Source: Brachypodium distachyon (lineage: Eukaryota; Streptophyta; Magnoliopsida; Poales; Poaceae). Taken from it: a DNA stretch of 64,000 nt. How positions within the stretch are numbered: position 1 is the first letter of the stretch; every line of letters begins with the position of its first letter. A program made the translations under genes and the position numbers. Below, piece after piece: positions 35,485-46,931 of this stretch. The stretch is from contig NC_016132.3 in assembly GCF_000005505.3 (NCBI RefSeq), positions 31,944,914-32,008,913 of the forward strand, read 5' to 3'. Below the pieces are notes generated by a model. It searched no databases. It was not told the DNA's origin and saw only the letters and a program-made list of their open reading frames with translations.

Positions 35485-37207
35485 ATGACCTTAGCACAAG
35501 TCTTCGCGGTGGAAGTAGGCGAGAGCAGTGGAGACGGACACCGTGCCGGCAGAACCATCTTCGCCGAGGCGCGCGCAGGAGACGCGACCAATGATCGCCC
35601 AACAATCATTCTCACGCCGGAAGAGGAAGTTCGGGTCGAGGCCGCTCTTAATGGCACTACCCCCTTTACCAGCAGACGCCACGCGCAACGAGATGTTGGC
35701 ATATCATCATGCGCTAAATACTACGCATGCTCGACTGCGAGATGAGCAGGCAGAGCTACAGCGACGGCGAAAGATCGCCGATGCCTCGAGTGCTCGCAGA
35801 CAGCTCTCAGCGCAGAGTCGCAGTGCTTGCTCCCAAAGCACCCCCAGATATAGAGTGTCGCGCTATCAATCTCAGTTGAACAATATTCCCGAGCGAGATC
35901 GCATCGGCATGACAGGCAGTCTGGATGATGAATTGATGACAGTCGATACCCAGTCGATACCTCCTATCCACTATGCCACCGGATGACGACCCGAAGGCGG
36001 CAATTCACATGCAGGTCTTGGCCGGCTTATGCCTCATCGGGAATGCCCTCATGGGCCCCAACTTGAACCAGATGGAGCCCCGACGGCATAGGGATGACGG
36101 TTCCCCACAGAAAAACAATCGCACAACTCCTCCACGACGGGGACTGGAAGAACGGCCGAATCACCGCTGCAACACCCTCGTGCTAGGAGATGCTCGTGAT
36201 ATTATTACTCAGCAGAGAATCGATCGCGAGCGGTTAGCCCGTGCTGGCTGCATCACAGAAAAAGAGGATGAACCTTGCGGCGCGGCCTGCTTTAGCCGTC
36301 GCGTTCGCAATTCGAAGATGCCCAGCAATTTTTCAGTTTCGTCGAGCGCAATCAAGTTTGACGGATCTCAGGAGCCGCGAGCTTAGTTAGAAGATTACCT
36401 CACAATGGTGCGACTGAAGGGAGGAACGAAGAACACGGCCATGCAATGCTTGCAGTTGCAGCTCAAGGGGCACGCTCGCACATGGCTGGCTAGTCTGCCA
36501 GAGGGCGAAATCGGCTCGTGGGACGAGCTCTATCAAGTCTTCACCCGCACATTTCGGGCAACATATAAAAGGCCAATTTCGTTGGAGGAACTCCGAGCGT
36601 GCACCCAGAGGTCGAGTGAGTCCATTTGCTCATACATACAATGATGGACATCCCTCAAAAATGCAGCAGAAGAAATATCAGACAAAAGTGCAGTCGACGC
36701 CTTCAAACGTGGGCTGAAACACGCCACTTTTAAGGAGGAACTGGGACGGAGCAGGCGAAAAACAGTGGCAGATCTGATGGAGATAGCAAATAAATGGGCG
36801 GATGGAGAAGATTCAATTTGAAATGAGCACAATGCACTACCCGATGATGAAGAAGCCGAGATAGGACACGGCCGTAACACCGAACGACGAAAGAAGCGAA
36901 AGGAGTGGGAGCCTAACGCTCCCGAGTTTGTAGCGGCAGAGTTCGACCGTAACGGTAGTGGACGAGGTGAAGGAAATCATGAAGGGCAGCGGGATAGAAA
37001 CTACCGTGGCAACTACCGGGATAGCAGCAAGAATCAGCAGTGGCAGCCTCGGAGGTTGCGGCGAGATGGGCAACCTGCTTTATCATTGACGCAGCAGTTC
37101 TCATCTACCTGCCCCTTCCATGGTACCAGGGATGCCGATGGAAATATAAGGTGCGGTCACACACTATTTGAGTGCCGCCGTTTTCACGAGTTGCAGGACA
37201 CATGCAG
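35485..37207 (+). pseudogene. Ty3-gypsy gag remnant
   Basis: Broken gag (capsid/nucleocapsid) coding sequence with stops and frameshifts. An N-terminal charged region (35528-35980) has EMLAYHHALNTTHARLRDEQ. The retrotransposon-gag domain lies at 36345-36800: IKFDGSQEPRA then a stop, GHARTWLASLPEGEIGSWDE and FRATYKRPISLEEL. A basic C-terminal region follows, with CPFHGTRDADGN, a zinc-finger-like segment. Stops lie at 36386, 36644 and about 36820. It ends at 37207, where the next element's LTR begins. Confidence 0.75.
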
Positions 37208-38031
37208 TGTCGTACCAGTGGCCCACGGGGTCCCATTGATACGGGACGCGTGGGTCGCCGGTGACGAAGCCCCGTCAGGAAGGCCTCCCGGGAAGCCTGC
37301 CTTGAGGAGATGGCCTTTAGTGAAGTTAAAGCTAAGGGTCGAGTACAAGATGCTCACGGGAACCCCGGTCCCGGGAAGCCGAAGGAACGCCTCCCAGGAA
37401 CTAGCAAGCGCGCTAGCCGGGAGGGTGCACCCCAGCAACCCGCGCTCGGGCATGCAAGAGGAGCCTGCGGAACAGTGAAGACAGGACAAGACGGCGGGCG
37501 CGGTGCATTTAATGCACCGACAGGAGTCTTATCGCCAGGCCTAGGCTTGCTGAGCAAGGCTAGGGAGACTACCCTATGAACAATTTTTTCTAGCATGTAC
37601 AGTAGACAGGGCGCTGCATGGCGTCCAGCACGGATCAACCAAAGTGTATTCCGTGTGGCTGTGACACGCGTCTAGGCAACGTGTCACGCTGCATGCATTG
37701 GCACCTGTGGTATCCCGTTGTTTATAAAAGGAGGGCCAATGCCACCGGTCAAAGGGTTCCAACCCAAGTGATTAGAACATAGCACAACGTTCACCTAAGT
37801 AGCCAACTCAGGAACTCCCCGGGTGATCTGTACGCACTCAAACTTGTGAATACAACTCAAAGCAGGACGTAGGGTACTACACCTACGGGTGGCCTGAACC
37901 TGGGTAAAACTCTTGTGTCTACGCTTCATGTCTATCGCCACGCCGGCGATCGTCGGAGTGATCACCTCGCCCTCCACCGAACCAAAAAGGGGGTCCTCGG
38001 CATCCTCGGTGCCGGAGACTGTGCTCCGACA
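37208..38031 (+). repeat. 5' LTR of gypsy element 1
   Basis: An 824-bp sequence starting TGTCGTACCAG and ending CTCCGACA, so its ends (TGTCG/CGACA) are perfect inverted repeats as expected of an LTR. A sequence resembling a primer-binding site follows ('tctagcgcgccaggtagggg'). The start is shared with the LTR of element 2 at 51593 (minus strand). It is inserted into the gag remnant to its left. Confidence 0.8.
37723..37730 (+). promoter_or_regulatory. LTR TATA box, element 1
   Basis: TATAAAAG in the LTR, placed as expected for the element's own promoter; the transcript would start about 30 bases downstream. Confidence 0.6.
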
Positions 38032-38139
38032 TCTAGCGCGCCAGGTAGGGGAGCGTGCGGAAAGCTTCGGCTGACCATTGGCGTCATCGTCGTCAACACC
38101 GGCTTATTCGCCTACGACATCTTCAACGACTAGCTTGCC

Positions 38140-41100
38140 ATGCTGCCCAAGAAGGTAGACGAGCCCCGGGTCGACTTGCGCGACACTCTCGCCATGGGCA
38201 CTCGGTCCCATGACGCTGCGCGTGCGTCACAAGCACATGGGGACCAAGGGTCCCCTCCTCGGCAGCAGCAGCAGTCGCAGCTGCCACCTCCACCTCCTCA
38301 GCCGTCGGCAGACAACCGGCCGAGGGGTCCTGCGGCTCCCAGCGCCGGAGCCGGCCGCGTGAGCGGCCACAATGCCTCACGCGCCGGCTAGCGAGTCCAC
38401 TCGCGGGCCAAAGACGCGCAGCGGCAACTGCGCCATGAGCACAGCGTGTCGTGTGCGACGCCGATGGAGTCTCGCCCCACTCACTCGAGGGCACCGGGTG
38501 AAAGGGCGGAGGGCAGCCGGTCGGAGAATTGGCAGCCTCTTGCCCAGACGCTGGCAGAAGCCATCATAGCCGCGCGTGTCATGGTGCGCTATGAGCCACC
38601 GCAAGGCATGCCCGCGCACGAAGCATGGAGTGCGGAGCTACACGCGCTCCTTGCACTTGCCGCCCAGCAGCCGCAAAGCGAGGGCGCCCCGGCTGGTTCA
38701 AGCGGGGGGCAGAATCCGGGACGCGGAGATGCGCCCCGCATCTTAGGACACGGAGAACACTCGCGAGCTACGCCGGGTGACGTGGCCCCGCAAGTTCCGA
38801 GCGCCAATGCTCGGGACATACGACGAGACCGTCAACCCCAAGGAATTTCTCCTGACCTACACGTTGGGCATGCACGCCGTTGGCGCCGACGAAAAGGTCA
38901 GGGCCAACTGGTTCGCGATGGTCCTCAAAGGATCAGCGAGGACTTGGTTGGTCAACCTGCCCGCTGGGTCCATGGCCTCCTGAGCTGACCTGCGCGAGCA
39001 GTTCGTGAACGCGTTCCAGGGCGGCTACAAGCGCCCGGGAACCATGGCGGAACTGCACACGGTCGTGCAGAAACCGGGGGAGACGTTGCAGGACTTCACC
39101 AACAGGTTCTCCAACCTCTTGTTGGAGATATGCCCTAGAGGCAATCATGTGATGATGTTATTTCCTATGTATTCATGAGTTATTGTTATTGTCCTTGAAC
39201 ATCATCACTGATATGTATCAATAAATACGTGATTTGTTTGTGAGACTATGTATTCTATGATATTGTTCTAATGGTCCCTGGTCATTGAGGTTATGCGGAC
39301 ACATAACCTAGACTAGCAATGTGAATCAGTATGATGACTATGTTTCACAAGTCATAGGGCAAGGTGTTGCCGACTGATAGCATGGACTCGACAATGAGAC
39401 AGTTGAGTCGGACAGACCCGCACTGAGACACAACGAGATGATTGTCATTTGTTAGTCTCAAGTACGATGTATATGCCAGTCCTACACCTGAGGTCATCGC
39501 ATGAGCTTGGGATGTGAATCGGCCTACTTACGGGTTGCCAAACGCTACTCCGTAACTAGGTGGTTATAAAGGTAGCTTTCGGATTTGCTGAGAAGCATGC
39601 TGCGAGTCATGGTTGATCAAGATGGGATTTGCCCCTCCTATTCGGAGAGATATCTCTGGGCCCTCTCGAGTGATCAGATTCGGAAAGCATGGCCATGCGA
39701 CTTTGTTTAAATGTTAACCCGTTCGGGAATCTGTATCACAGGAACGAGAAGAGAGTCAAGCTATCCACAAGGATGACAAGCCCTTGCCTTGAGCTCGACA
39801 CACATATCGTGAGGCAAAAGGAATGTTGCATATGACACATTGTATGGTTCGTCAATATACCTTGTGGTCACTCGGGAGTTGGCACATGTTGCTAGGTGCC
39901 GCTACCAACTATCGACTTGAGTCGGTGCCAGTGGACGAGTAAGGTGTTACTCGGGCCCGCAGTCCGAGCTCGTAGTCGTGTCCGACTGACCGCGAACCTG
40001 AAGGGTCACACGCTTAAGGGGTGGGGACCGAGTTGGATCGGATCCAACTCGTATCGGGCTTAGACTCCTAACGGGCCTCAAGTGTTGAGCCCACTAGGGA
40101 CGTCTATATAAGTGGAGGAGACCAACCCGGCTAGGGTTACACCAGTCCAGACGCGAGTTATACTCGGCCGTCACACCTCCATGCCCAAAACCTTGTGATC
40201 GAATCTAGTAGTCCGCCGCACGGAGTTCCTCCCTGTACGTGTGGATACCTCGGAGGCGCTGCACCTGCGGCGCTTGGACGAACTGCTCGTGGGATCAGCA
40301 AGGAGGAGCAGGCCGAACGACTACTCGGCATCGACACGCATCATCGACTCTACTTCCGCTACGGGTCTGCGCGTCTAGTGGTAATCTCGTGATCCATTAT
40401 CTACAGCATTGATCCGGGCGGAATCGGTAGAATTTTTATTTTGTGCTAGCGTTGCCTACCTCGTTCCCCAACACCTCTCCTACTCCATCCCTGAGGCGGA
40501 AGCGGCCGCCATCATCAACACGTATGCCAACAACGTCCAGGACTCGAAGATGCGTGAGAAGCTCAACACGCACCGGATCCGGACCACAAGGGATCTCTAC
40601 GCTCTCGTGCAAAGGTGCGTGATGGCCGAGAAAGGGCGCTTAGCGCCTGAGCTTGCCGCCAAAGCAGCGGCAAACCCACCAAAGGGCCCCGGGAAGAAGA
40701 GCTCCCGGAAACGCGATGGGAAGCAAGTGCTTGCCGTGGAACCGGGGGCTCCTCAGACGCCTACCAAGATGGCGGCGTCGGCGGGGGCATCGGGTAGCAA
40801 GCCGGCAGCGGCCACACGCTGCCCCATCCACACCAACGCTACCCACGACGCGCAGGACTGCCGCACTCTCCAAACCATCAAGGAGAAGCGCGAGCAGCGC
40901 CACGAGGAGCGCCGCGCTGCCGGGTCTTGCTTCAGCGGCGGGGACATTGTGCACCTCTCTCGGGACTGCCCGAACAACCCCCACGGCGAAGCAGGCTGGG
41001 GCGCAGCCGGTGGCAACAAGGGAGAACCCGCGGGTGGTCGTGGTCAGGCCCGCGGCTTCAAGGACCGGCCTACCCGGGGACGCGACAAGCCTCGCGCTGA

Positions 41101-41228
41101 GCAGCACGAGGATGTCTACAGCGACTACGACGCCGACGAGCCCGGTTTCCAGGAGTCTCGCGACGTCGCCTGCATCCACGGGGGAGCGTATGCTCTCACG
41201 TCTCACGCCGCCGTGAAGTGGCTCACGT
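38140..41228 (+). pseudogene. gag of gypsy element 1, interrupted by a solo LTR
   Basis: Starts MLPKKVDEPRVDLRDTLAMG at 38140 and passes a glutamine/proline-rich region. The retrotransposon-gag domain lies at 38777-39119 (MLGTYDETVNPKEFLLTY, GSARTWLVNLPAGS, GGYKRPGTMAELH). There the copia solo LTR interrupts it; gag resumes at 40479 with SYSIPEAEAAAIINTYANN. The C-terminal part has a CCHC-like segment (CPIHTNATHDAQDC, about 40820) and a basic glycine-rich tail. A TGA at 38981 breaks the domain and earlier frames are shifted. Ignoring the inserted LTR and one copy of its duplication, the frame across the insertion is continuous. Confidence 0.8.
39120..40473 (+). mobile_element. Ty1-copia solo LTR (Angela/BARE-like) with CCTCT duplication
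   Basis: A 1354-bp sequence starting TGTTGGAGATATGCCCTAG and ending CCCCAACA, flanked by CCTCT on both sides (39115-39119 and 40474-40478). The start is that of Angela/BARE-type copia LTRs. There is no internal sequence, so this is a solo LTR left by recombination between two LTRs. It sits in the gag gene of gypsy element 1 and is therefore younger than that insertion. Confidence 0.93.
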
Positions 41229-44200
41229 GTGAGGTTTGCGCCCCTCCTCCCCAGTGTAGAGGCGCAGCAGCCGTTGAGTTGGTCGCATGTGCCGATCACC
41301 TTCAACTCGGACGATCACCCGATCCGTCCCTTGGGTTCAGGGGTGCTCCCCCTCGTAGTGTCGCTGATCATAAACAACGTGACGGTGACCAAGGTACTAG
41401 TGGACAGCGGAGCAAGCCTCAACCGGCTGTCCGCCAAGCTGGTGGAAAAGCTTCAGCTTCACCTGGAGCAGATGAAGCCCACCGACCCGTTCCGGTGGAT
41501 CAACCCCGGAGTGGTGCAGCCCATGGGGTGAATCACGCTCCCGGTGACCTACGGTTCCCGGGAAGCGTTCCGGACTGAGCACATCATTTTCGATGTGGCT
41601 CACACCCCGTTGCCATACAACGGGATCATTGGTCGGCCAGCGCTGATCAAGTTCATGGCGGCAACCCATTGCACCTACGGCATGATGAAGATGATGTCAA
41701 CGTACGGCATTCTCTCCATCAAGTGCGACCTGAAGGACGCTGCTTGGTGGGTGGGCGAGGTCATAAAGACCTCCGCAGTGGCGGATCCTGGCGACTACAA
41801 TGTTGCCGGGAATGAGGATCCACTTACGGGTGAACAACCCGCACAGAAGAAGGCGCGAGCCGCTCCCGGGCAGGATGTCGGGGGCAACTCTAGCTCCAGC
41901 CCGCGCGTAAGCAAGCGCACGAACCTGAAGGAGGAGGGCACAAAGGTCAAGAAGGTGCCCCTGCATGCCGGCAACGAGGCACGCACCGTCTCCATCGGTG
42001 CGAGCCTCGGTGACAAATAGGAAAGCGCCCTCATCACCTTCCTCCGGGAGAACTCTGACGTGTTCGCTTGGGAGCCGTCAGATCTTTCAGGAGTCCCTAG
42101 GGAGGTGATTGAGCATCCGCTGGCGGCACGGCCAGACGCACGGCCCGTCAAGCAGAAGGTTCGCCGGCAAGCACAAGAACGCAAGGACTTCATGCAGCAA
42201 GAAGTGGAGAAGCTCAAGAACGCCGGGGCGATCAGGGAAGTGTTGTACCCCACTTGGTTAGCGAACCCTCTTGTAGTCCCTAAAGCTGGAAATAAATTGC
42301 GCATGTGTGTAGATTTTACTGATCTTAACCGTGCATGTCCAAAGGATCCCTTGCCTGTACCCCGTATCGATCAAATAGTAGATTCTACAGCGGATTGCGA
42401 GTCTTTGTGCTTTCTAGATGTCTTCTCCGGCTACCATCAGATTAAGATGGCAATCGAAGATGTGGAGAAAACAGCGTTCATCACCCCGGTTGGCTGCTAC
42501 TGTTACACATGCATGCCTTTCAGGTTGAAGAATGCGGGCTCGACATTTCAGCGCGCCTTGCGCGAGTGTCTAGGACCCCAGCTAGGCCGGAACATCGCGG
42601 CGTAGGGACTCGCTCGTTGAGGACCTGCAGGAGACATTCAACAACCTCCGCAGGATCAAGCTCAAGCTTAATCTCGAGAAGTGCACGTTTGGTGTGGACT
42701 CGGGGCACTTGCTGGGCTTCTTGGTCTCTTAGAGGGGAATCGAAGCCAATCCGCAGAAGATCAAAGCGATCGAAAAGATGGAGGCACCCCGCAAGGTTAG
42801 AGACGTCCAGCGCCTCAACGGGTGCGTTCCGGCGCTCGGGCGTCTCATATCAAGGTTGGGCGAGCGAGCCCTGCCTTTCTTCAAGGTGATGAAGAAAAAG
42901 GGTCCAATCAATTGGACTCCCGAGGCGGAAGCGGCGTTCCAGGAGTTGAAGAGGTACCTGAAGTCGCCGACGGTCCTCGTCGCCCCCAAATCAGGCAAGC
43001 CGTTGCTGTTGTACCTAGCAGCGACGGATCAGGTACTGAGCTCCGTGCTTGTTGCCGAGAGGGAAGATCAAGTCCCGGGGACTGGGACCGAAGGGCCGGG
43101 GGCTCCCGGCGAGCCGAAGGAACCCCCGGCTACCTCCTCTGCCCCAGGATCCGAGGGACAACCCACGCAGGCTGCCCCCCGCAAGCGGCTAGTGCAGCAT
43201 CCCGTGTACTTCGTTAGCACAATGTTGCGCGATGCCCAGGTACGGTACCCGCAGGTCCAGAAGCTTCTGCTTGGGATCCTGCTCGCTTCAAGGAAGCTGC
43301 GCCACTACTTTCAGGCACACAGCATCACGGTGGTGTCGGGGTTCTGCCTAGAGAGGGCCCTCACCAACCACGAAGCCACCGGGAGGGGGGCCGAGTGGAG
43401 GCTGGAGCTGGCGGAGTTCGGGCTGCGTCTCGCCAACACCAAGAGCATCAAGAGCACCGCTCTCGCTGAGTTCATCGCGGAGTGGACGTAAATAGGCATA
43501 GAGGGAGAAGAGCCGGAGGCGAGCCTTCCCGACAGATTGGACGAAGGGTACTGGGTCATGTACTTCGACGGCGCCTTCTGCTTGCAAGGCGCCGGTACCG
43601 GAGTGGTGATCGAGTCGCCCACTGGAGACCAACTCAAGTTCGTAATACAGCTCGACTTCGCCAACTCCACCAACAACACGGCAGAGTACGAGGACTGCTT
43701 GCCGGCCTGCGCGCGGCGATCGCCCTTGACATCAAGCGCCTGGTTGTTCGCGGGGACTCCCAACTCGTGATCAACCAGGTAAATAAGGACTACGACTGCC
43801 CCCAGATGGCAGCGTACGTGGAGGAAATGCAAAAATTGGAGTCCAAGTTCAAAGGACTTCGATTCGAGCACGTAAAGCGCAAGGACAACTTTGTTGCGGA
43901 TGAACTGTCCAAATGAGCAGCGGAACGCAGCAAGGTGCCTCCTGGGGTGTTCATGCAGAGGCAGTCAAAGCCCGCCGTCGACCCCAAGACAGTTGCCGGG
44001 GAAGCCCCTCCGGCAACTCAGGGTGACCCTGCAGTTGCAGGGGACTATGCTGCCAAGTTGGTGGCATATACTAGCCGGGAGCCACCACCCTGGGGACAGA
44101 TATTATTCGCCACCTCAAGGACGGGACTCTCCCGGAGGAAGACATTGCCGCGTAGCGACTAGCCCGGCAAACTAAGATGTACGCCCTGGTGGACGGAGAA

Positions 44201-45322
44201 CTCTACCGGAGGCGTCCTAACGGAGTCATGCTCCTCTGCGTGCCCCAGGAGGAAGGGCGCCTGTTGCTGGAAGATATCCATCGAGGCACATGCTCACACC
44301 ATGTGGCCTCTAGGGCACTAGCTGGGAAAGCGTTCCGGCACGGCTTCTACTGGCCGACAGCACTAGCCGATGCCGAACAATTAGTCAAGACCTGTGAAGC
44401 ATGCCAGTTTCACGCCAAGAAGAGCAACCAACCAGTGCAAGCCCTGCAAGTCATCCCGTCCTCATGGCCGTTCGCGGTCTAGGGGCTGGACATCGTCGGC
44501 AAGCTGCCGAGAGCAGTTGGTGGCTACGAGTACCTATTCGTGGCCATCGATAAGTTCTCGAAGTGGATCGAGGTGGAGCCTGTCCGAGCCGTCACGACGC
44601 TGGCGGCCATCAAGTTCTTCAAAGGCATTGTGTGCCGGTTTGGTGTGCCTAACGGCATTATCACCGACAACGGCACGCAATTCACTAGTGCGGTGTTCCA
44701 AGCTTACTGCGAGGACATGGGCACTAAGATTCACTTTGCCTCTATTGCTCATCCGAGGAGCAATGGACAAGTTGAGCGAGCCAACGCAGAGGTTCTGTGG
44801 GGGCTCAAGACGAGAACCTTTGACAAGCTCAAAGGCCACGAGAAACACTGGGTTGAAGAATTCCAGCCCGTGATGTGGTCACTGCAGACCACACCGAGTC
44901 GGGCGACGAGTCAAACTCCGTTTGCCCTCGTCTACGGGGCAGAAGCTGTGTTGCCCATCGATCTCAAGTATGGGTCACCTTGGGTACGCGTGTACGGCGA
45001 CAAGAGCCAACACACGCAGAGGATTGATGACCTTACCTTCATCGAGGAGATTCGATGCCGGGCTGCTGTACGAGCTGCAAGCTACAAGCAGGGACTCCGT
45101 CGTTATCACGACAGGAGAGTCCGTCCTTGGGGGCTCGAGGTTGGAGACCTCATGCGCCGGATACAAGGAACGAAAGCCGGGAACAAGTTGACTCCAATCT
45201 AGGAAGGCCCTTTCCGGGTAGTGCAGGTGACCAGACCGGGGGCTGTTTGGCAGGAAACCGAAGAAGGCTTGCCGGTGCCCAATAGTTGGAACATTGAGCA
45301 CCTACGCAAATTCTACCTGTGA
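41229..45322 (+). pseudogene. pol of gypsy element 1 (protease-RT-RNase H-integrase), defective
   Basis: Domains in order: protease with LVDSGAS (about 41400); reverse transcriptase with PTWLANPLVVPK, MCVDFTDLNRACPKDP and FSGYHQIKMA; RNase H with MYFDGAF (43560) and [10 protein letters not shown]; integrase with an HHCC zinc finger (about 44280-44410, CEACQFH) and a DDE core including TDNGTQF (44670) and NGQVERANAEV. A segment like LTPI-EGPFRVVQ closes the protein. The stretch that should carry the YxDD catalytic box of RT is absent at about 42600, replaced by a stop. Other stops lie at 41529, 42018, 42730, 43488, 43914, 44158, 44480 and 45200, with a frameshift near 43690. It cannot make active enzymes. 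Confidence 0.88.
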
Positions 45323-46509
45323 AACGGTGGCGCCTTACCCACGGGTGACGTTGCGGCAGTGTGCCTCTTTAAGCTAGTGTAGCCAGGTAAGGCCCGATTG
45401 TAATCCGCTATCACAAAGTTGAATAAAGATAAGTGTTGCATTGGTAAATAAGCGGGCGGTAAGGATGCCACGATGTTCCCGCAGCAACCCTCGCTGCCTG
45501 GGAACAAAACTGCTCGAGGCCCATGGCAGGGACGCGGTGATGGGCCGGAACGGACGGCGAACACCGGCACCGGCGCCATCACAGCGTCCTCGCAACGACC
45601 CGCGTCTATAGCGGGGCTCTCTTAGGGGAATGCAGCAGGGACACTATGATGGTGCACCCGTTGGCACGAGGCGCTGATGGCATGCACCACCATAGTGTCT
45701 CCGCGGTAGCCCCTGCTCCTTACGGAGGTGTCCTCAGGAGGGATGCGGCAGGGGCACTGCGGTAGTGCACCCGTCGGCGCCGGACGCCGATGGAATGCAC
45801 CGCCACAGTGCCTCCGCGGCAGCCCTCGCCCAGGAGCCGCTCGCTTGAGGAGGCGCGGCGAGGGCACGGTGGCAGTGCACCCGTCGGCGCGGAGCGTTGA
45901 TGGCATGCACCACCACCGTGTCTCTGCGATGCCCCTCGGAGCGGGCTCGATGGGGCGATGCGGCAAGGGCGCGATGTCAGTGCACCCCTCGGCGCTAGGC
46001 GCTGATGGAATGCACCACCATCGCGCCTCCACGGCACCGCCCGCCTTAACCGCCCCTTTCTCAGCTTTGCTTTGAGCCGTTCCATGGCTGGGGCGCGCCT
46101 TTTATAGGCGCGGGGGAGGGGCTTGCCACCGCGCGCGACGGATCAGCGCAGCACCCATGGCATCCCTCCCTTCGACATGAGGTACAGTCCTCGCCACCCT
46201 GCATGCCAAGTTGTTGTGCCACACGCGGCGGCGCCCTCCCGAGTCAAGAGCCTCTGAGTGCGGTGAGTCCCTTGTGTTGCGGTCGCCCCGCACCACAAGG
46301 CGCTGCTATATGCCGCGACTATTATAGTGCGTGAGATTCCACCTTTCCTGCAGATTAGATTCTTACCAGGCCCGAGGTGCTGCAAAAAAAAAATCAAAAT
46401 TCACGAAAATACATAAAGCAACACGAGTAATCTCCTGCCTCCCAGCCCTCGGGCACGGAAGGGTTGATGCCAAACTTGGTCGTGAGCACTCCATTTCCTA
46501 GCCGAGGCG
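45323..46509. other. GC-rich region between the two gypsy pol genes
   Basis: Post-pol non-coding sequence of element 1 ('gaataaagataagtgttgca' at 45421 matches the post-pol words of element 2 at about 46825 on the minus strand). It then runs into a tandem-repeat block. A minus-strand TATA-like CTATAAAAGG lies at 46108-46099, ahead of the repeat block. I find no copy of the LTR start here. Confidence 0.5.
45630..46050. repeat. 105-113 bp tandem repeat, four copies
   Basis: Units are anchored on 'gtgcaccc' at 45652, 45765, 45875 and 45980 (spacing 113, 110, 105). Each contains 'gatgg(a/c)atgcaccaccat' or a close variant. The repeats are GC-rich and keep frames open on both strands (for example 45720-46085 minus), but those frames look like consequences of the repeat. 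Confidence 0.82.
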
Positions 46510-46664
46510 CATGTTGCGGGGGAGCCCAGCAACTATACGCCCCGTGATGCACGTTGCGGGAGACCCGGCAACTGCATGTCCCATGATGCACGTCGCGGTT
46601 GACCCGGCAACTGCATGCCCCATGATGCACGTCGCGGTTAACCCGGCAACTGCATGCCCCGTGG
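46510..46664. repeat. 39-bp tandem repeat, four copies
   Basis: Four units of about 39 bp share 'acccggcaactgcatg' and 'catgatgcacgtcgcgg' with small variations. They lie in the post-pol region of element 2. Confidence 0.82.
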
Positions 46665-46931
46665 CAGAGTAACCCGGCAACGGGGTTTTTGCTTTCGAGG
46701 CTCCAACAGCCCCCTGCTCACAACCAAGTTTGGGAAGACACTTCCGTGCACCAAAAGCAGGAGACAGAAGAAGGGGGGAACGCACAAATAAGCAAGGCAA
46801 CTTTAAAGTTCTGGAAAGAAACACTTATCTTTATTCACAATAACTAGCGGTTTACACACAGGGGCTGCCCGGCCACACTAGTTCGAGAGGTATGCATCGG
46901 CGGCATCACCTGAGGGTCGGGCTCCGCCGCT

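Noticed and set aside
40640..41305. 221-codon minus-strand ORF
   Set aside because: Antisense shadow of gag with no recognisable protein motif.
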